This document shows positions 37,001 through 51,600 of a stretch of DNA of 64,000 nt, one piece after another. How positions within the stretch are numbered: the stretch's first letter is position 1; each line of letters begins with the position of its first letter. Both the position numbers and the translations under genes were made by a program. The notes below the pieces were generated by a model that saw only the letters and a list, made by a program, of their open reading frames with translations, did not search any database and was not told the origin of the DNA. The stretch is from Euonymus europaeus. Lineage: Eukaryota > Streptophyta > Magnoliopsida > Celastrales > Celastraceae. The stretch covers positions 23,743,238-23,807,237 of the forward strand of contig OY756960.1 in NCBI GenBank assembly GCA_963580455.1. Direction: 5' to 3'.

Positions 37001-39871
37001 CATTTACCTATTGATAGTTTGATACAGTCATAAAAATTAAGGAAGATTTCAAAAGAAAAAAATGTGAGATGAATTTGATGAGAACACAGCAACTGGCTAC
37101 TCTGCACTGTATGTCACAACCATCAACTTTCCACTAAGATTGTACTTCACTAAAGTTAACTTCAGCTCAGCTTCTAACTAAAGTTTCAACTTCCAAGCAG
37201 AATGAATCAAATGCTTCTTGTATTACTAATGCAGGAAATAAACAAACTATTGGAAAAAGGGTGGCATCAAGGTACCTTATGATATGCACGGATAACCATA
37301 AGCCCAGCATACTCGCCAGCAGCACCAGCGTTTGGTTGCAAAGAGAAAGAGTCAAATCCAGTGATGGTGCAGAGAAGTGCACCCAAATCGTTGAACATTT
37401 CCTAAACAAATCAGGATATTGTATCTCAGAAACACATGGACATATACAAATAAAAACATACCCAACAAATCAGATTAACTTTATTACTTGGTAACCCAGA
37501 GCCTGTTCAGCAGGAGCAAAAGGGTGAATGTCGGTGAAGTTAGGCCATGTGACAGGCATCATTTCAGCTGTCGCATTTAGTTTCATTGTACAGGATCCCA
37601 AAGGAATCATACTGTGACACAACGAAAGATCCTTTGACTGTAACCTATGCATATATCTGAGCAACTCATGCTCTGAATGATACCTGATCGAAAACAAAAC
37701 AAAGAAAAAGGAGTCGAGAGTGGATCCAGGCAATAAACTATGAGAAGTTTAATTTTTCAGGCAAGGCTCATACGAGTTGAAGATAGAGTGGGCTAGATAA
37801 GGGCTGTCCCTAATTAAACCAGAAGGGATGAATGGCTGAACCTCTGGTGCAAGAGATGCAGCTGTGAATGGGACCTGTTATACAAAACCAAAGTGGTAGT
37901 TTGATGACGAAATTACAATTAGCTCCAAATGTCCCACAACTTATTTTTTGAGGACATGGAACCTCTCCAAGATTAGGCCTCATTGGACCCACCTTGCAGA
38001 GTATTAATCGCAAACATCCTAATGTTTACTGTACTCACAGGTTTGCCAGATGCAAAAACTTTGAAGAGTTTATCGACATCCTCCAAGGTTGTTGTTTCAT
38101 CAAAGGAGACAGTGATCTGAAAAACAATCAAATTCTATTAATCTCATGACGTGGAGTTAGAGTGAAGGAATCGTCTCATTCGATAAATAAGCTTACAATG
38201 TTTTTGTCTACAATTCGCAAATTGATCTGACTTTTGTAAGCATCATCAGCAATCACATGTGCATCAGCACACTTAACCTTTACGGTGTCAAAGAAGGGGA
38301 GGCCCTGCACTTCCACTATCCCGAGCTTTTTAAGTCCCAGTGCAAAAGTACCAGCAAGACCATGGACCCGTTGAGCAATAATTTTAAGGCCTTCTGGTCC
38401 ATGATAAACAGCATACATGGCAGCCATATTTGCAAGTAATGCCTGATAAAAATTTCACATCTATATTTCTTCAACCCAAGAGAAAAAGATTTCATAAATG
38501 CTAAAGTATTGCAGTTGGTTTGGTAAACAATTAGTGAAAATTTTCCGGGAAAGAATTTCGAGCAAGGTACTCATTCCCCTCATTTAAGTAGTCCCTACAG
38601 GCAAAAAAAAACCTTAAACTGTAGACTCTTACCTGAGCAGTGCAGATATTGCTGGTGGCCTTGTCTCTGCGGATATGTTGCTCTCTAGTTTGCATTGCCA
38701 TGCGCAGGGCAGGCTTTCCTGAAGAATCAACACTAACTCCAATAATTCTCCCCGGCATCATCCTCTTATACTCCTGAGAGGTAGCCAAGAATGCTGCATG
38801 AGGACCCCCATACCCCATTGGAACACCAAACCTCTGAGCCGAACCAACAACAATATCTGCCCCCAGTTCACCAGGAGGCTTCAATACTGTCAATGCCAAC
38901 AAATCTGTAGCCATAACAACCTTAACCCCATGAGCATGAGCGTTCTTGATAAAATCTCCATAGTCCAAAATTTCACCTTCAGTCCCCGGATACTGAACCA
39001 AAACCCCACAAACATCTCCGGATTTGTAATCAACATCCTTAAGATCCGCAGTGACTACTTTAAGATCGAAACCATCAGCTCTAGTCTTGCAAATATCGAT
39101 GGTTTGTGGGTGGCAGTTGTTAGCAATAACAAAAGTTTTCTTCTTCCCCTTCTGGATATTATTACACATTGACATTGCCTCAGCAGCAGCGGTTCCCTCA
39201 TCAAGCAATGAAGCATTTGACATGGGCAAGCCGGTAAGATCCGTAATCATGGTTTGGTAATTCAGCAGAGACTCAAGTCTCCCCTGAGATATCTCAGCTT
39301 GGTATGGTGTGTACTGAGTGTACCAAGCTGGATTCTCCATTATATTCCTCAAAATCACAGGTGGAACATGCGTATTATAATAACCCATCCCAATAAATGA
39401 CTTAAAAATCTTGTTATTAACTGCTAATCCTTTCATGTGTTCAATCATTTGGCTCTCTGTTAATCCTTCATCAAACTTAGAGAAGTTCATTGAATCAATA
39501 CGAATAGATTTAGGAACCGTAGCATTAATAAGGGAATCAAGACTATCAAACCCACATAACTCAGCCATTTTCGTCTGCTCCTCTGGCGTCGCCGAGTTAT
39601 GACGGCGAGGGAAAGTGTCACTGGGTTTCAATGCCTCAACAGATATAGATCTCACTTGAGACCCAAAACCAACATTACTCACACCATTACTCCATTTAGG
39701 ACTTTTAACAAACGCTGTAACCGACGGCACATACCTCGAAGGAGCGTACAAAACAGGAGATGGGGACTTTAACACCGACGACGTTGATTCATTGGTGCAA
39801 TGTTTCTGCTTCGACTCGGCCACCAGACGCTTCAGGATCGCCCGGTTAGCGAGCCGCCTTGCATGTTCCAT
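34086..39871 (-). CDS. GLDP: Glycine decarboxylase P-protein, mitochondrial (EC 1.4.4.2)
   Basis: PLP enzyme of the glycine cleavage system. It decarboxylates glycine and passes the aminomethyl group to lipoylated H-protein in the mitochondrial matrix, and it is central to photorespiration. About 15 exons. The first is long (39871-38633, 413 codons), the second is 38442-38197 and the last is 34180-34086. Intermediate exons lie near 38110, 37870, 37680, 37400, 36860, 36570, 36095, 35620, 35175, 35000, 34795 and 34540. The start [17 protein letters not shown] is a basic, amphipathic transit peptide. Conserved blocks are [54 protein letters not shown], the PLP-lysine region [20 protein letters not shown] and, at the C-terminus, [15 protein letters not shown]. 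All are intact. Length is about 1,050 residues, like Arabidopsis GLDP1/2. Its neighbours, the CBL gene to the left and the GT31 gene to the right, match linkage seen at the two Arabidopsis GLDP loci. Confidence 0.96.
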
Positions 39872-40904
39872 GAATGAATGTTAAATCACCAACGAGAGTG
39901 TCTAGCGCTTGTTTTTCTTCTTGTGTGAAACACTGAAAGCAAAACGAAATGGTGGGTGGGTGTAATAGCGATTATTTTTGTGCCATGAAAAGTGGTGGGA
40001 TTGGGTGGGCGATGTATGATATATAAACAAATCTTTCAATAAATATGTATATATGTGTGTACATTGATCGGAGTTGATAATTAGACGCATGAAAGTTCGA
40101 GGAATTTATGGCTTCAATATCTGGTGTTAGTGGTTGTGGGTGGTGGATGACTCAGCACCTTGACAAAAAAAAAAGTTTTTTGCAGGAAATCACAAATCTT
40201 CACTACATCACAATTGAAAATCAATGTGTGGAAGGACATGAAGGAAAACAGATTTGAGTTTCAATGGATCAAATTGCTCTTCATTTTGATTGAAATTCTT
40301 TTTTTTTTTGTGTGTGGGTGTGTGTGAAACCTGCGATTCTTCGGTGGCAGAATCTGTGTCACACTGGTCTTATCTCCATGTTATCAACACTTCAAGGGTT
40401 AAGGACTTTGAAGCAATGGAAATCACCCAACCTTTTGTGTTTGCGACACAGTGACAAGGAAAAAGACATTTTCAGTCGTTGATTTTTTTCCCCCTTTTCT
40501 GTCCAGGAATAGTTCGGTTTTGCTGGTTTTTGGTACGACTTCAGTAGGTTTGGGTGGAGGGTATAATTGGAAAATTATGTGGTTGACATTACACGTCATA
40601 GCGATCGAGGATTCTTATATCATGCAGAAAACAAAGGTCAGGTAATAGTTAATGGATTCTTATATATCTCCAATCTTCAAAGTATCATAGCAGAGTGATG
40701 AGATTTACATATTCTGGCTCTCTTTTTTTGGGTGTGCGACGGACTTGAAAAGAATACAACACTGGCTATATAAAAAAAATTCCTCTATGTGAATAGTGAA
40801 CACACTTTGGTCTGCAAGAGGTAAATCCCCTATTCCTCCAACTAGAGCTAGTCTGGACTAAATGTGTTAAGAGGCCAGCCAAGCCTCTCACAGGAATGAA
40901 ATAA
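39872..40904. promoter_or_regulatory. Upstream region of the P-protein gene
   Basis: This is the P-protein promoter and 5' UTR (leftward) plus the GT31 3' UTR at the right edge. A GT-rich stretch with a TTTTTTTTTTG run lies at 40290-40330. No exon or clear cis-element is recognised, although high leaf expression is expected of this gene. Confidence 0.35.
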
Positions 40905-43900
40905 CTATCTATCATCGGGTGGCAATGTTGGACTTTTGGAGCACATGTCGATCTTGTGCAGCTCCTTCATCCTACTAGCTGGATTGCATAAACCTGGTAT
41001 TTTCAAAAATTAACTGGTTGTACATCAAATGCACATAGGCGGGAACAAATAACTAACAAAATCACAAAGCAGTGTAAATTGTTATTGTGACGCTCCCGAT
41101 ACATACCACTCGTGGAGTACTTGCATCTAATGATCAAAAGACAACTAGAGTTTATTTTAAGTTTTTCACAATCCACACCTAGTGTGGAAGGTTCAAAATC
41201 CACCATTAAGTTTCAGAATAAACTGAAAGAGTCAAGGTAAATTCTGACACCCAATGTGATGAATATTGTATAGGTAACCGGGTAAGGGAGCCGGGAGCCA
41301 GCTTGAAAAAAAATGTATGTATGCATGCATTGATCCTAGCCTTTCGTTAGATGAAATTGCTAAGATCTTTCCAAACTACCAACTCAAGCCAGAGAGATCG
41401 AACAAAGTAACAGAACAAAATAAGGAAGTGGACCATCCTTCCTGGATTTGAATGTTACAGAGACATCACCATCCCAACTTAAGCGAAAATACACCTTCAT
41501 TATCCACGTGTCATGAGCATGGTCTCAAATTTATGATGATATATGCAAATCTAATAGTAGTTAACTGTATTCATCATTTTTAAAGTGACGAAATACAAAT
41601 GGGCAATTGGGCATTGAGCAAGGATTTATTACCTGAACATTTTGGAATATCCCAGACAGCAATTGATGTGGGTGTACATCGAGGATCACAGATTGCTCTG
41701 TTATCTTCATGGTTAACATTCATGGCAAGCATCCATGAGCCTATAGTGACATCTTCATTGCTGAACATTCTCAAACTGAAAGACAAAAACACTTCCCATT
41801 TTATTAATGAACATCCAACCATAGAATTATACAAACACCAACAAGTTAAATGAAAGTACATAAAATGCACAAGGTGGGAGAAGTAATTCGCAATTCAATA
41901 TGCCATATTAATAAGCTAAAAACAATCAAAACAAAATTCCCTAAAACAAAATTTTCCAGAGTTGTGCTATTGATAAAGCTTTATTAAATGTAACACTTAA
42001 AATTTACTAATGTCATCCATTTTTAGCTCTCTCCATGAGTTTCAAAACATCATTCAATTTTGAGACTTCTAAGTGAAAAAAATCAATCAACCACATTCAT
42101 CAAGAAAGCAAATTATCAAATAAAAACAACATGACTTGGAAAAAGGTCACTCCGACCAGTAGCCAATCAATTAATTATCAATCAAAGGCAGTTGCCTGTT
42201 ACTCAAGGACAAACAGGACAGGATGCAACGCAAACACCAAATCAGTCAATTTCTCAGAAATAAGAATGCCTAAGTCTACCATCTAAAGGACAGTTAACAT
42301 TGTCAATCAAGCAATCCAAGCATCATTCCTAAGCCAATTTTTTTTTTTTAAAAAAAAAATGAATGGCTCAATATATCATTAGCCACATAGCAGAATGGAA
42401 AAATAACTTACAAAGACTACATATACAAACAGCAATCGACATTTAAACAACAGACCTATTGTTTCTAGCTGCTGCCAATGAAGCCACGACTTCAGCAGAT
42501 AAAACATATATAGGACCATAAGCATGCAAAAAGTACTCATTTCCAATCAGGTGTCCAGATTTCTCATGCCTGAAATTATAAGAATTACCAAGAGTTAGTT
42601 TATAAAATTCAAGAATAAAATAAAGAACCATATCCCAAAGATTGAATATTGACAATAAGCTATCTACATACCACTTCAGCTTAGGGTCAGTGATGACTGG
42701 TCCTTTTTTCAAGCATCCAATGTAAGTCAGTGGGTTTGTCCGTTCCTTAGCAAGAAGAGTTGCAAGTCTATCTGAAAACCAAGTAATCAATAAAGTTACA
42801 AGAGATACACACACATCTACAAGTTGAAGACAAGTCAGGGACTATAATACCTGGACGTAAATAAATATCATCATCAGCTTTGACATAATAATCTGCCTCA
42901 AAGAGCTCAAAGGCTGCTTTAAAGAATGCCAGCCTATGAAAGAAGAGTGGGTCTATTAGAAGAGAACCGTAAATCAAATCAAAATGATAAACCTAAACAC
43001 AGAAAGTCACCTCTTACGTTTTGTAAGGAAGCTTTAGATACTTTTCTTCTATATCAATGAGCATAAAGTCTCTATACGTCTCTACCTCTTTCTCAAGCTG
43101 GGCCATCTTCTTCACATCTTTTGATTGCCCAATTACGAACCTAAAAGCTAAACCAGTAGCTTGCTCCAACCTAAGAAGAGTAGAATAAGCTCGTATGAAG
43201 TATATGAGGTAATACCATAACATGATTATGATAACTATATAGCACATGTACAAACAGGGGAGAGGAAGAACATCCCTCCCATAATTTGGGGTAGACCAAC
43301 AGTGATACAATGCACAACAAACATCAAAGCATTCCCAAATAAATAGATTTGATCAAAATATTACTAAATAAGATGAGCACATTCATCGGACTAGACCATC
43401 TTGTTCTGCCATTTTCACTTGCATTTACTAGGTGCTCGACTATAATGCAAGTGGCTAACCACATCACCATGAAGGTAAACCATAAACTGAATAACACAAT
43501 TAGTCCATACCATTCAAACATAACCAGAGACACCAGAAATAAGAGCAGCCCAATTCGAACAAGACATGGAAATTCGTATACCTTAAAAGCCCATCTGGGT
43601 CACTTGGAAACCAGGTGCTCCTCAAAGCTGCCCGCCGTTCAACCGAATCAAACCCGGTTTGTATTCCGACGAACCCAAGAAGCTTGGGCCGATCAATTAA
43701 TCCCCTATTACCACCAAGTCTCCGGGAGCCCGAAGCCGAGTAGAAAGCCCGGAAAGTGTCCACGGATCCACCGCAGCGGAAAACGGGTAGGGGTCTAGGT
43801 CTACGGATAGCGACAGCGGCGAAGATTATGCCAGAAATTCCGATGGAGAGCGAGATGAGGGAAAAGACGATAATGCGTAGAGGGTAACGCGCGGGAGAAT

Positions 43901-43979
43901 CGGTGGACGTTGGTTTGTGAGGCCTGAGGGTCTTGGTGGTTGGGAGAGAGTGAGAGGGACGGTGAGAGAAGAGTGGCAT
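40905..43979 (-). CDS. GT31 beta-1,3-galactosyltransferase-like (B3GALT12 type)
   Basis: Type II Golgi membrane glycosyltransferase of CAZy family GT31, expected to add galactose to glycans such as arabinogalactan proteins or N-glycans. The acceptor cannot be read from the sequence. Seven exons (43979-43582, 43170-43018, 42933-42851, 42771-42672, 42569-42456, 41775-41633, 40993-40905) give 359 residues. After the short cytosolic tail [18 protein letters not shown] comes one membrane anchor ([20 protein letters not shown]). The catalytic domain follows with [30 protein letters not shown], the metal-binding DDD motif in [48 protein letters not shown] and the family motif [13 protein letters not shown]. 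The tail [11 protein letters not shown] matches Arabidopsis At2g26100 from memory. An in-frame ATG 16 codons upstream lacks family support. Confidence 0.93.
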
Positions 43980-45699
43980 CGATGGAAAGATCTGCAAATT
44001 GCGATGGGAAGAAAATGTTTCATTCACTCTAGCTTTAGGTCTCTAATCTAATGCATAATAAACACCCTCCCGTGACTTCTCTTCTGACAAGAATAACGCT
44101 TCCCTTCGTTCTTCAGACTTTGCTGCTGTTTTTCTTTTTCTTTTTCCTTTTTGGCAGGAGCTTTTTTCTCTTACTTAAACTGAGTCTGAGTGAAGTTATG
44201 AACCTGGTAGGACTATATTTACACCCTAATTTTTATCAATCTCAATCTCATTTTATTACTAGAGATGTGAATGCGCGGGTTATATGGTTAAAATATACGT
44301 TAGTTATTTTAATTTTTATCTCATTCTCGTACACGTTGAGTGAATTTTCATCTATTTTCTCGTCTCGTCAATGGAAATTATGAAAATTAAAATGAATTTT
44401 AAAACACATGGTGAATTATGATAAATTATATACGGAACTATACATGATAAATACATGAGTTCGACAACGATGTATAATATCCATAAAATAAACAAATAAA
44501 TCAACACGTTGAATATAAAAATTAATATGCACAAAAAATATATATTGTTGAGGTCTTTTTTTTAGTGATTTGTTCTCGTTAATTTTATAACTAAAACATA
44601 CACACACATATATATAAGTAACAACATATAGGATAAATAATATATATGTATATACACATATAACTAATAACATATACGGGTATGGTGACGGGTTGGTTTT
44701 CTGTAACATACCTGTATGCGTAAAATCTCAATTAAAAATAAAACATATTCTGGATATAACCCATTTTAAAATCGGATGGGGTGTTTTGGGACGACAATAC
44801 ATAATTCACATTCTAAAACCCTAGATAGAGAAATACCACCTCTTACCTTGAAAGAATCAAGGGCATCTAACTTACCTCTTGCATTCAAATCGACATCCAA
44901 AGACACGTAATCAAAGGTTACAAGTGTACTTTCAAATCCGACTTATGAAGAAGCCGAATCCTTCACTAAATCTAAGGGGAGGCGGGTGGACCTTTGCCCA
45001 TGCACCAAGCTACCTTTTACAACTCAATCTTTGGGATGCCGCTGCCTACAATCAAAAATCTGTTGCTCACCAAACACCTAACCACACATGAAGCATAATG
45101 CAGCTCTCCTCTACCTCATCAACAATCGACTGATTTGACCAATGAACAAGACTAGCATGGCCCAGCTTTTCAGCACGGAAATGCTTAATATTTGCTATAG
45201 GTAAAAAGCAATTCAAAGTGTTAGTAATAAACTCAATAACATCATGCTCCACATCCTTAATGGAATTAATATCATAGTCGAGTCAGGAAGCGAAGAGATG
45301 AAACAGGGTCGGGGAGAGGAAATTGAAGAGAGAAGTAGGATTTTGGGAGGGATTATATCAATTTGAGATGTTTTGAGATTGAGTTTTTTTATTATATATT
45401 TTTGAGATGAAATCGGTAAAAATTGGGCTGCAGATAATTCACTATTTTCAATTTTGACTTAATGACTTGGGCCTTGAATATTATTTTTCCAAAAGTTTGG
45501 ACCCCTTAATATCTGGGCCGAGCCTGCCTATGCACCAGACAAAGTAGAAATTGAGAGCCTAAGTTGATTCCAACGACACCGTTCTGTAACGGGTCCATGT
45601 TTTCTTTTCCATTGCTGGTTCGCTAAACTTTTGAGAATTCACACTGGAATCGCGCTCTGCGACTCTGAGCGGGAGGAGTCGGCGTCGTTACTGTGGAAA
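43980..45699. promoter_or_regulatory. Divergent upstream region of GT31 and CPSF100
   Basis: This 1.7-kb stretch separates the two start codons. The part from 44370 to 44700 is very AT-rich with TATATA and ACACACATATATATA runs. The CPSF100 5' UTR probably begins after about 45560. Short open frames at 44879-45252 on both strands show no domain I know. No RNA gene is visible. Confidence 0.35.
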
Positions 45700-48600
45700 A
45701 TGGGGACGTCCGTGCAAGTAACACCGCTATCTGGTGCTTACAATGAAAATCCGTTGTCCTACTTGGTTTCCGTTGATGGCTTCAACTTCTTGGTCGACTG
45801 CGGTTGGAATGACCACTTTGATCCTTCGCTACTGCAACCCCTCTCCAGGTACTTACTTCTATATATCTTACTCTTCTCCGATTATTTGAATTCTCAGTGT
45901 CTGGATTTCTCTTTGCTAATAATGGCTTGCAGAGTAGCTTCGACTATAGATGCGGTTTTACTGTCGCATCCCGATACGCTACACCTTGGTGCTTTGCCGT
46001 ATGCCATGAAAAATCTCGGACTCTCTGCTCCAGTGTACTCGACAGAGCCTGTACATAGACTGGGACTTCTCACCATGTACGATCAATATCTGTCACGGAA
46101 GGTTAAGTTTCACTCTGCTCGTTCAGTTTTTTTTTTTGTTTTTTTATTTACTACATGATGAGATGAGAAACGCCATGTTGATTGTTGAAAACTCGAGAAC
46201 ACGAGGTCTCGCTATATGAGCTGAAGTAAACAAAAATTATGTTAGCGTTGGTTCTTGTGAGCACTATTGGAAAATCTTTTTTTTTTATGACTAACGGGAT
46301 TGAAGAAGATGCTGTGGCGTTTGCCTTCTTATTTTGGATCTTGAGTAGGAGTATCCTCTTGAATAAGTAACTGTTGCCTGTTTTTCTTTAGGTCGCCACA
46401 TCCTTCCATGCTTTGGTATTTTCCTCTTTTTTTCCTGTATCATTGATCATTTTTGTTGGTCAAATATAATCCTGCCCCTTTTCCGTGGGCTGGCAAGAGA
46501 GACATTTAAAATGCACAAGTTTCTAGTAGTTCTCTTCAAATATTTTTCCAGGTTGTTTGGAGCTTGCATTTATGTAATGTGGTGACTGCTGCCATTTTTT
46601 TTTATGCTAAACTGACATGTTCATGACACCCCCCATGGATTTGCAGGCAATGTCAGAGTTTGATTTGTTTACTTTGGATGATATTGATTCTGCTTTTCAA
46701 ACTGTGACCAGGCTAACATTCTCTCAGAATCATCATCTATCTGGTATGTCATTTCTGTTTAAATTTAGTCATGCTAAGGATGGTATTTATTTTCTGTCTA
46801 TATGCTTGCCTTCTTTTCTCCTTGAGCTTCTGGTAATCATTCGGGAGCATGTGGTGTACAAGGAGGATCATCGAACATATGCATGCATCTCTAGGGAGAA
46901 TGATAATGTGTTGAAGAAAGGTTTAAGTTTCTAAGGTGAAGATCCATTACCTAGTTGAAATATGTCCTTTTGTGCAATTACATTAGCGTGTTTATAAGCA
47001 TTATAGCCTTGAGTTCGACTTATCACCTCCTACAAAAGATCAGGATAGCCAAAATGTCAAATCACATGACATTCGTTCAGCCAATATCTGGGAGGTCCTG
47101 GCGTGCATTGTTGACTTTGGATGCTTTTATAATTTTTATGTTCACTGTCCTTCATATTTTTTGACCGTATATTGTTTGTTTATTGTCTTGGTTTGGGTAA
47201 CCTTCTCTAGGAAAAGGAGAGGGTATCGTGATTGCTCCTCATGTTGCTGGGCATCTATTGGGAGGTACCATCTGGAAAATAACAAAGGATGGAGAAGATG
47301 TTATATATGCTGTTGACTTCAACCACCGGAAAGAGAGGTAATGCTTTCAAGTTGCAACCAATCACTTGCACCATATCGCACACACATAGGTATTGAGGGG
47401 ACTCTATGTCACTATTCACTAAACATTAGAGGAGCTACTTATTGGAGTTTGTTTTGTATCAGGCATTTAAATGGAACTGTTCTAAATTCTTTTGTCCGGC
47501 CCGCTGTTTTAATTACTGATGCCTATAATGCTCTGAACAATCAGCCTTTAAGACGGAATAAAGACAAAGAAATTCTAGGTATTATTCTTGTGTTGTCAAA
47601 GGTTGCTCTTGTGACCTTTCATGTCCAGACTGATTTCTATGCTATTCATCTGTATTATCTTAGAGAATACTATTGTAAAGGCTCTAGAAGCTGGTGGAAA
47701 TGTGCTGCTACCTGTCGATACTGCTGGGCGAGTGTTGGAACTTGTTCTAATATTAGAACAGGTAAAGGGAATACTATGGAATTTTTTCTATTTTTGGTAT
47801 ATTTTAACATAAAAATTAAAACTTGATGAACATGGCAGTTTTGGGCACAACGCCTCTTAAACTATCCTATCTTGTTCCTCAATTACGTCACGACAAGCAT
47901 GATTGATTATGTCAAGAGTTTCCTGGAGTGGATGAGTGACTCCATTGCTAAGTCTTTTGAAACTTCACGTGACAATGCTTTTCTTCTGAAGTAAGTGGCT
48001 CTTTTTCATTGCATTTTTTTGCCTTCTGATACTTTTTATGATCTATTACTGCACCTGAGCTGCCACGATTCATATTTCTGTTTTAGACATTTTGAAGGAA
48101 TTTGATTTACAAATATAGATGTACTTTGCAAGTCCCTGCGCATCTTTGGAAATAGTCACTTTAATATCATCATTTGCAGGCATGTCAGACTCCTAATTAG
48201 CAAGAGTGAACTTGATAATGCTCCAGTTGGCCCAAAGGTTAATCATTATGTACATTTATACAATTGAACTTGTTATCGATGCGGTCACGGAATCATATGT
48301 GCATACATCTCTACTCTTTAGGTTGTTCTAGCATCCATGGCTAGTTTGGAAGCCGGTTCTTCTCATGATATATTTGTTGAATGGGCAGCTGATCCCAAAA
48401 ATCTTGTGCTTTTCACTGAAAGAGCACAGGTGAGTTCTCTGATGTTTATTAGTTTTCTAATTTAAGCATGTTAAGTTTTATCCTTTTTGGGGTTCAGTCA
48501 TCTATAAATATTTTTTAGCTACTGTTTCTTGAAGAAGTTGACGCAACTGTTCTCTGTGCTTATTCCTAAAGCTGAAAGTTTGGTATGCCATTATTCTCTT

Positions 48601-51600
48601 GGATTAATCTATGAATTTTATTTAATTTGTTCAAATGAGAAACATGTTCAGAGCACTGTTTCTCTCTCCCTAAAGCATATTTGCTACATTTATTGAATGT
48701 TATTATCATTTTATGATGTTTCGGGTTCTGGATGAAAATCTAGATTTTTTTTTTTTTTTTTTTGTCTTGAAAATTTCCATCCCAGCATATGTTCTCTACC
48801 CTCACATCGTCTGATATGAGTTTTTAGGGGATACTTAGCTTGAAAATAACCAGAGTAGCAATAATATTGGCGACATTACAACTTCTTGGGTTAGCTGTGG
48901 GGAATTTTAATTGGTCAACTCTGTTAAAGGCAATATCTTCTAACATTAGTCTGCAACTACCATCTCTACTCACATCCTTAGCGCTTCTCATTGTCCCCTG
49001 CAATGACTTTCACCTTACGAACTTTTTACTCCTAACTCTTAAGTGATTATTTACACACACACACACACACACACACAAAAATAAAAAAATTCTCCACATA
49101 TATGTGGGGTAAGGTCTTTGTACATCCTACATGTTGCCGACCTTGCCCACTTCGAGAGCCTTTTGCATGGGAGTTGTTTACTTTTTTAGACACATAAAAA
49201 GCATAAACTTGTTCAAGAACAATTGGAACATGTGCACATATTATTAAACATTCTTGCATTTAGGAATTGACTAAATTATTTGTTGCATGTTTATTCATCT
49301 GATTTACTTTTGGTTTATGATTAAATATATACCATCTGACTCCTTGCCATGAATAAGTAGTTTGGCACCCTAGCTCGCATGCTTCAGGCAGATCCACCTC
49401 CAAAAGCTGTTAAAGTTACCATGTCTAAGAGGGTTCCTTTGGTTGGGGAGGAGTTAATTGCCTATGAAGAAGAGCAAGAGCGATTGAAAAAAGAAGAAGC
49501 TCTTAAAGCTAGTCTCGTCAAACAGGAGGCAAAACCTTCCCACATGCCTGAAAATAATTTGAGTGATCCAATGGTTATTGATGCTGGCAATGCACATATT
49601 TCTTTGGATGGTATTCTTCTATTTTCCTAAACACTAATTTTTGAATAGAGGACTATGCGTGATTTGGATTCTGCGTGAATGATTTCAACTATGCTACAAA
49701 AGCAGAGGAGCATGACTTCAAGTTATCAACCTGATTTTAAATATTATTATGATGTGGATTGAAGCTCCAAGGTTCAAATATAGTGTGTATGCACTGATGG
49801 CATTTTCATGAATTTCTCCCTACATGGTTATATGGTAATATAATTTCATATACCTTTTTCTTCAAAACCCATACCATAATTAACATGTTGGCCATCAAAT
49901 CTTATTGAGGTGCCCTTGTTTTCCTTTCTTCTCATTGAATTTGAAAGCATTATTTAGGATTTTTATTTAGAGTAAGGCCTGAATTCCACTGACTTTTATT
50001 TGATTGGAGGAGAGACTTGTTTTGCAAATATTCATAATTTACTAGTTTTTTATCTTTTACATTTTATGGTTCGGTCATGGCTGCAAACATTGTGCCAGGC
50101 TGCAATAAATGGCGGATCTTGATAGTTTTCTAGTTATTTTTATCTTGGTGGAACTGAAATCTCTTATTGTTGTATACTCTACTGGACTTTTACCCTCAAT
50201 GGATTTGTAGTTTCTAGTTTCTTGATGAACCTTTTTACTTGTACCTCACTATCTTGCAGTGGCTGGTTCACAAGGGGGCAGATATCGGGATATATTAATT
50301 GATGGATTTGTTCCTCCACCCACCAGTGTTGCTCCAATGTTTCCTTTCTATGAGAATATGTCCGATTGGGATGACTTTGGGGAAGTCATAAATCCTGATG
50401 ATTATGTGATCAAGGACGAAGACATGGACCGATCAGTAATGAATGTGAGTTTCCTTTGGATGCTGCATGCATGGGTGTTTTTTTTTTTTTTTTTTTTTTT
50501 TTTTTTGTTATTGCTTCATTTTGACAGTGCAATGCTCTTCTTAGCTGTCAATCGCTTTACAGAGGGTTTTTTCATTTTCTTCTCTGCTTTTCAAATCGTG
50601 CTCTTTAAAACTAGTCTCTTTGGGTAGATGATGTTGGCGGAAGAATGATGAGGTTGGCAGTGGAATCTTGATTTGTTGCCCAAGTAGTTTATTTTTATTT
50701 TACTGATTGAAGAATTAACTAATCAAATCTTGTTAGTGGAGAGAACTTAATGGTGAGTTTGCTGTGTCAAACATCTCATGTTTGATACCATGAGTTCTTG
50801 GAATTGATGCCATTTCATAATTAATTTCTTGTTGAACAGAGTATGCAGCTAGGACTTGCAGGACCATGTGTATGAAAGTCAGAATTGATCATTGCTCCAC
50901 TGTACAACATTTTGGTTTCTGAGTTTCAGGAGTATATGGCGCACTGTTGGTTGAAGCAAGGACTAATGTTGAGATCTTCGCCCATAGCTTTGATATATTG
51001 AATGAAAATTATATTTTTAAATCTTCCAAATTGAATAATAAATCTAGCCAGTGCTACAAATTAGCAGACTGATTATGAGGATGGAGTTCAGTGAGTTGTT
51101 AGATTATCTGTGCAGAAGCAAGAAGATTAATCAAAAAACGGTTTGTGAAACCAGTTAGGAAATGGTCCAAGACAACTGTATCAAGTGAAAGTTCAGCTTG
51201 TATTAAACATTCCATAATAGACAAATATTTGCTGCTTGCTTTTTCAGGGTTATTGTGGTTCTTTCCTTTCCTTTTCCTCATAAATGAGAGGAGTCTAATC
51301 GACAAAAGTGTGGAGTAACATGTAGTTCAATGTTTATGCCATGTTCTCACAATTCTCTTATTGGTTGTTTGTTTCTAAAATTCTGTTCTCATTTATTTCT
51401 CTGCCACTTCTATGTTTTTTTTAATATCTTATTTGTCTATTGTCTATTTTAATACTAACTATTCAGAGTTATGAAGGTGGTTGTGGCTACATTCATGCTT
51501 TAGCTATATTGGTAGAGTTGTAATATTATTTTGTACTTCTTTTTTCTTCTCAGATTGGTGGGGATATGGATGGAAAGCTCGATGAAGGGTCTACTAGTTT

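Noticed and set aside
38798..39260. Plus-strand ORFs of 124 and 69 codons
   Set aside because: They are antisense to the long first exon of the P-protein gene.
45067..45252. Minus-strand ORF with HASLVHWSNQS upstream of CPSF100
   Set aside because: It matches no family I know, is short, has no exon partners, and lies in a promoter region.
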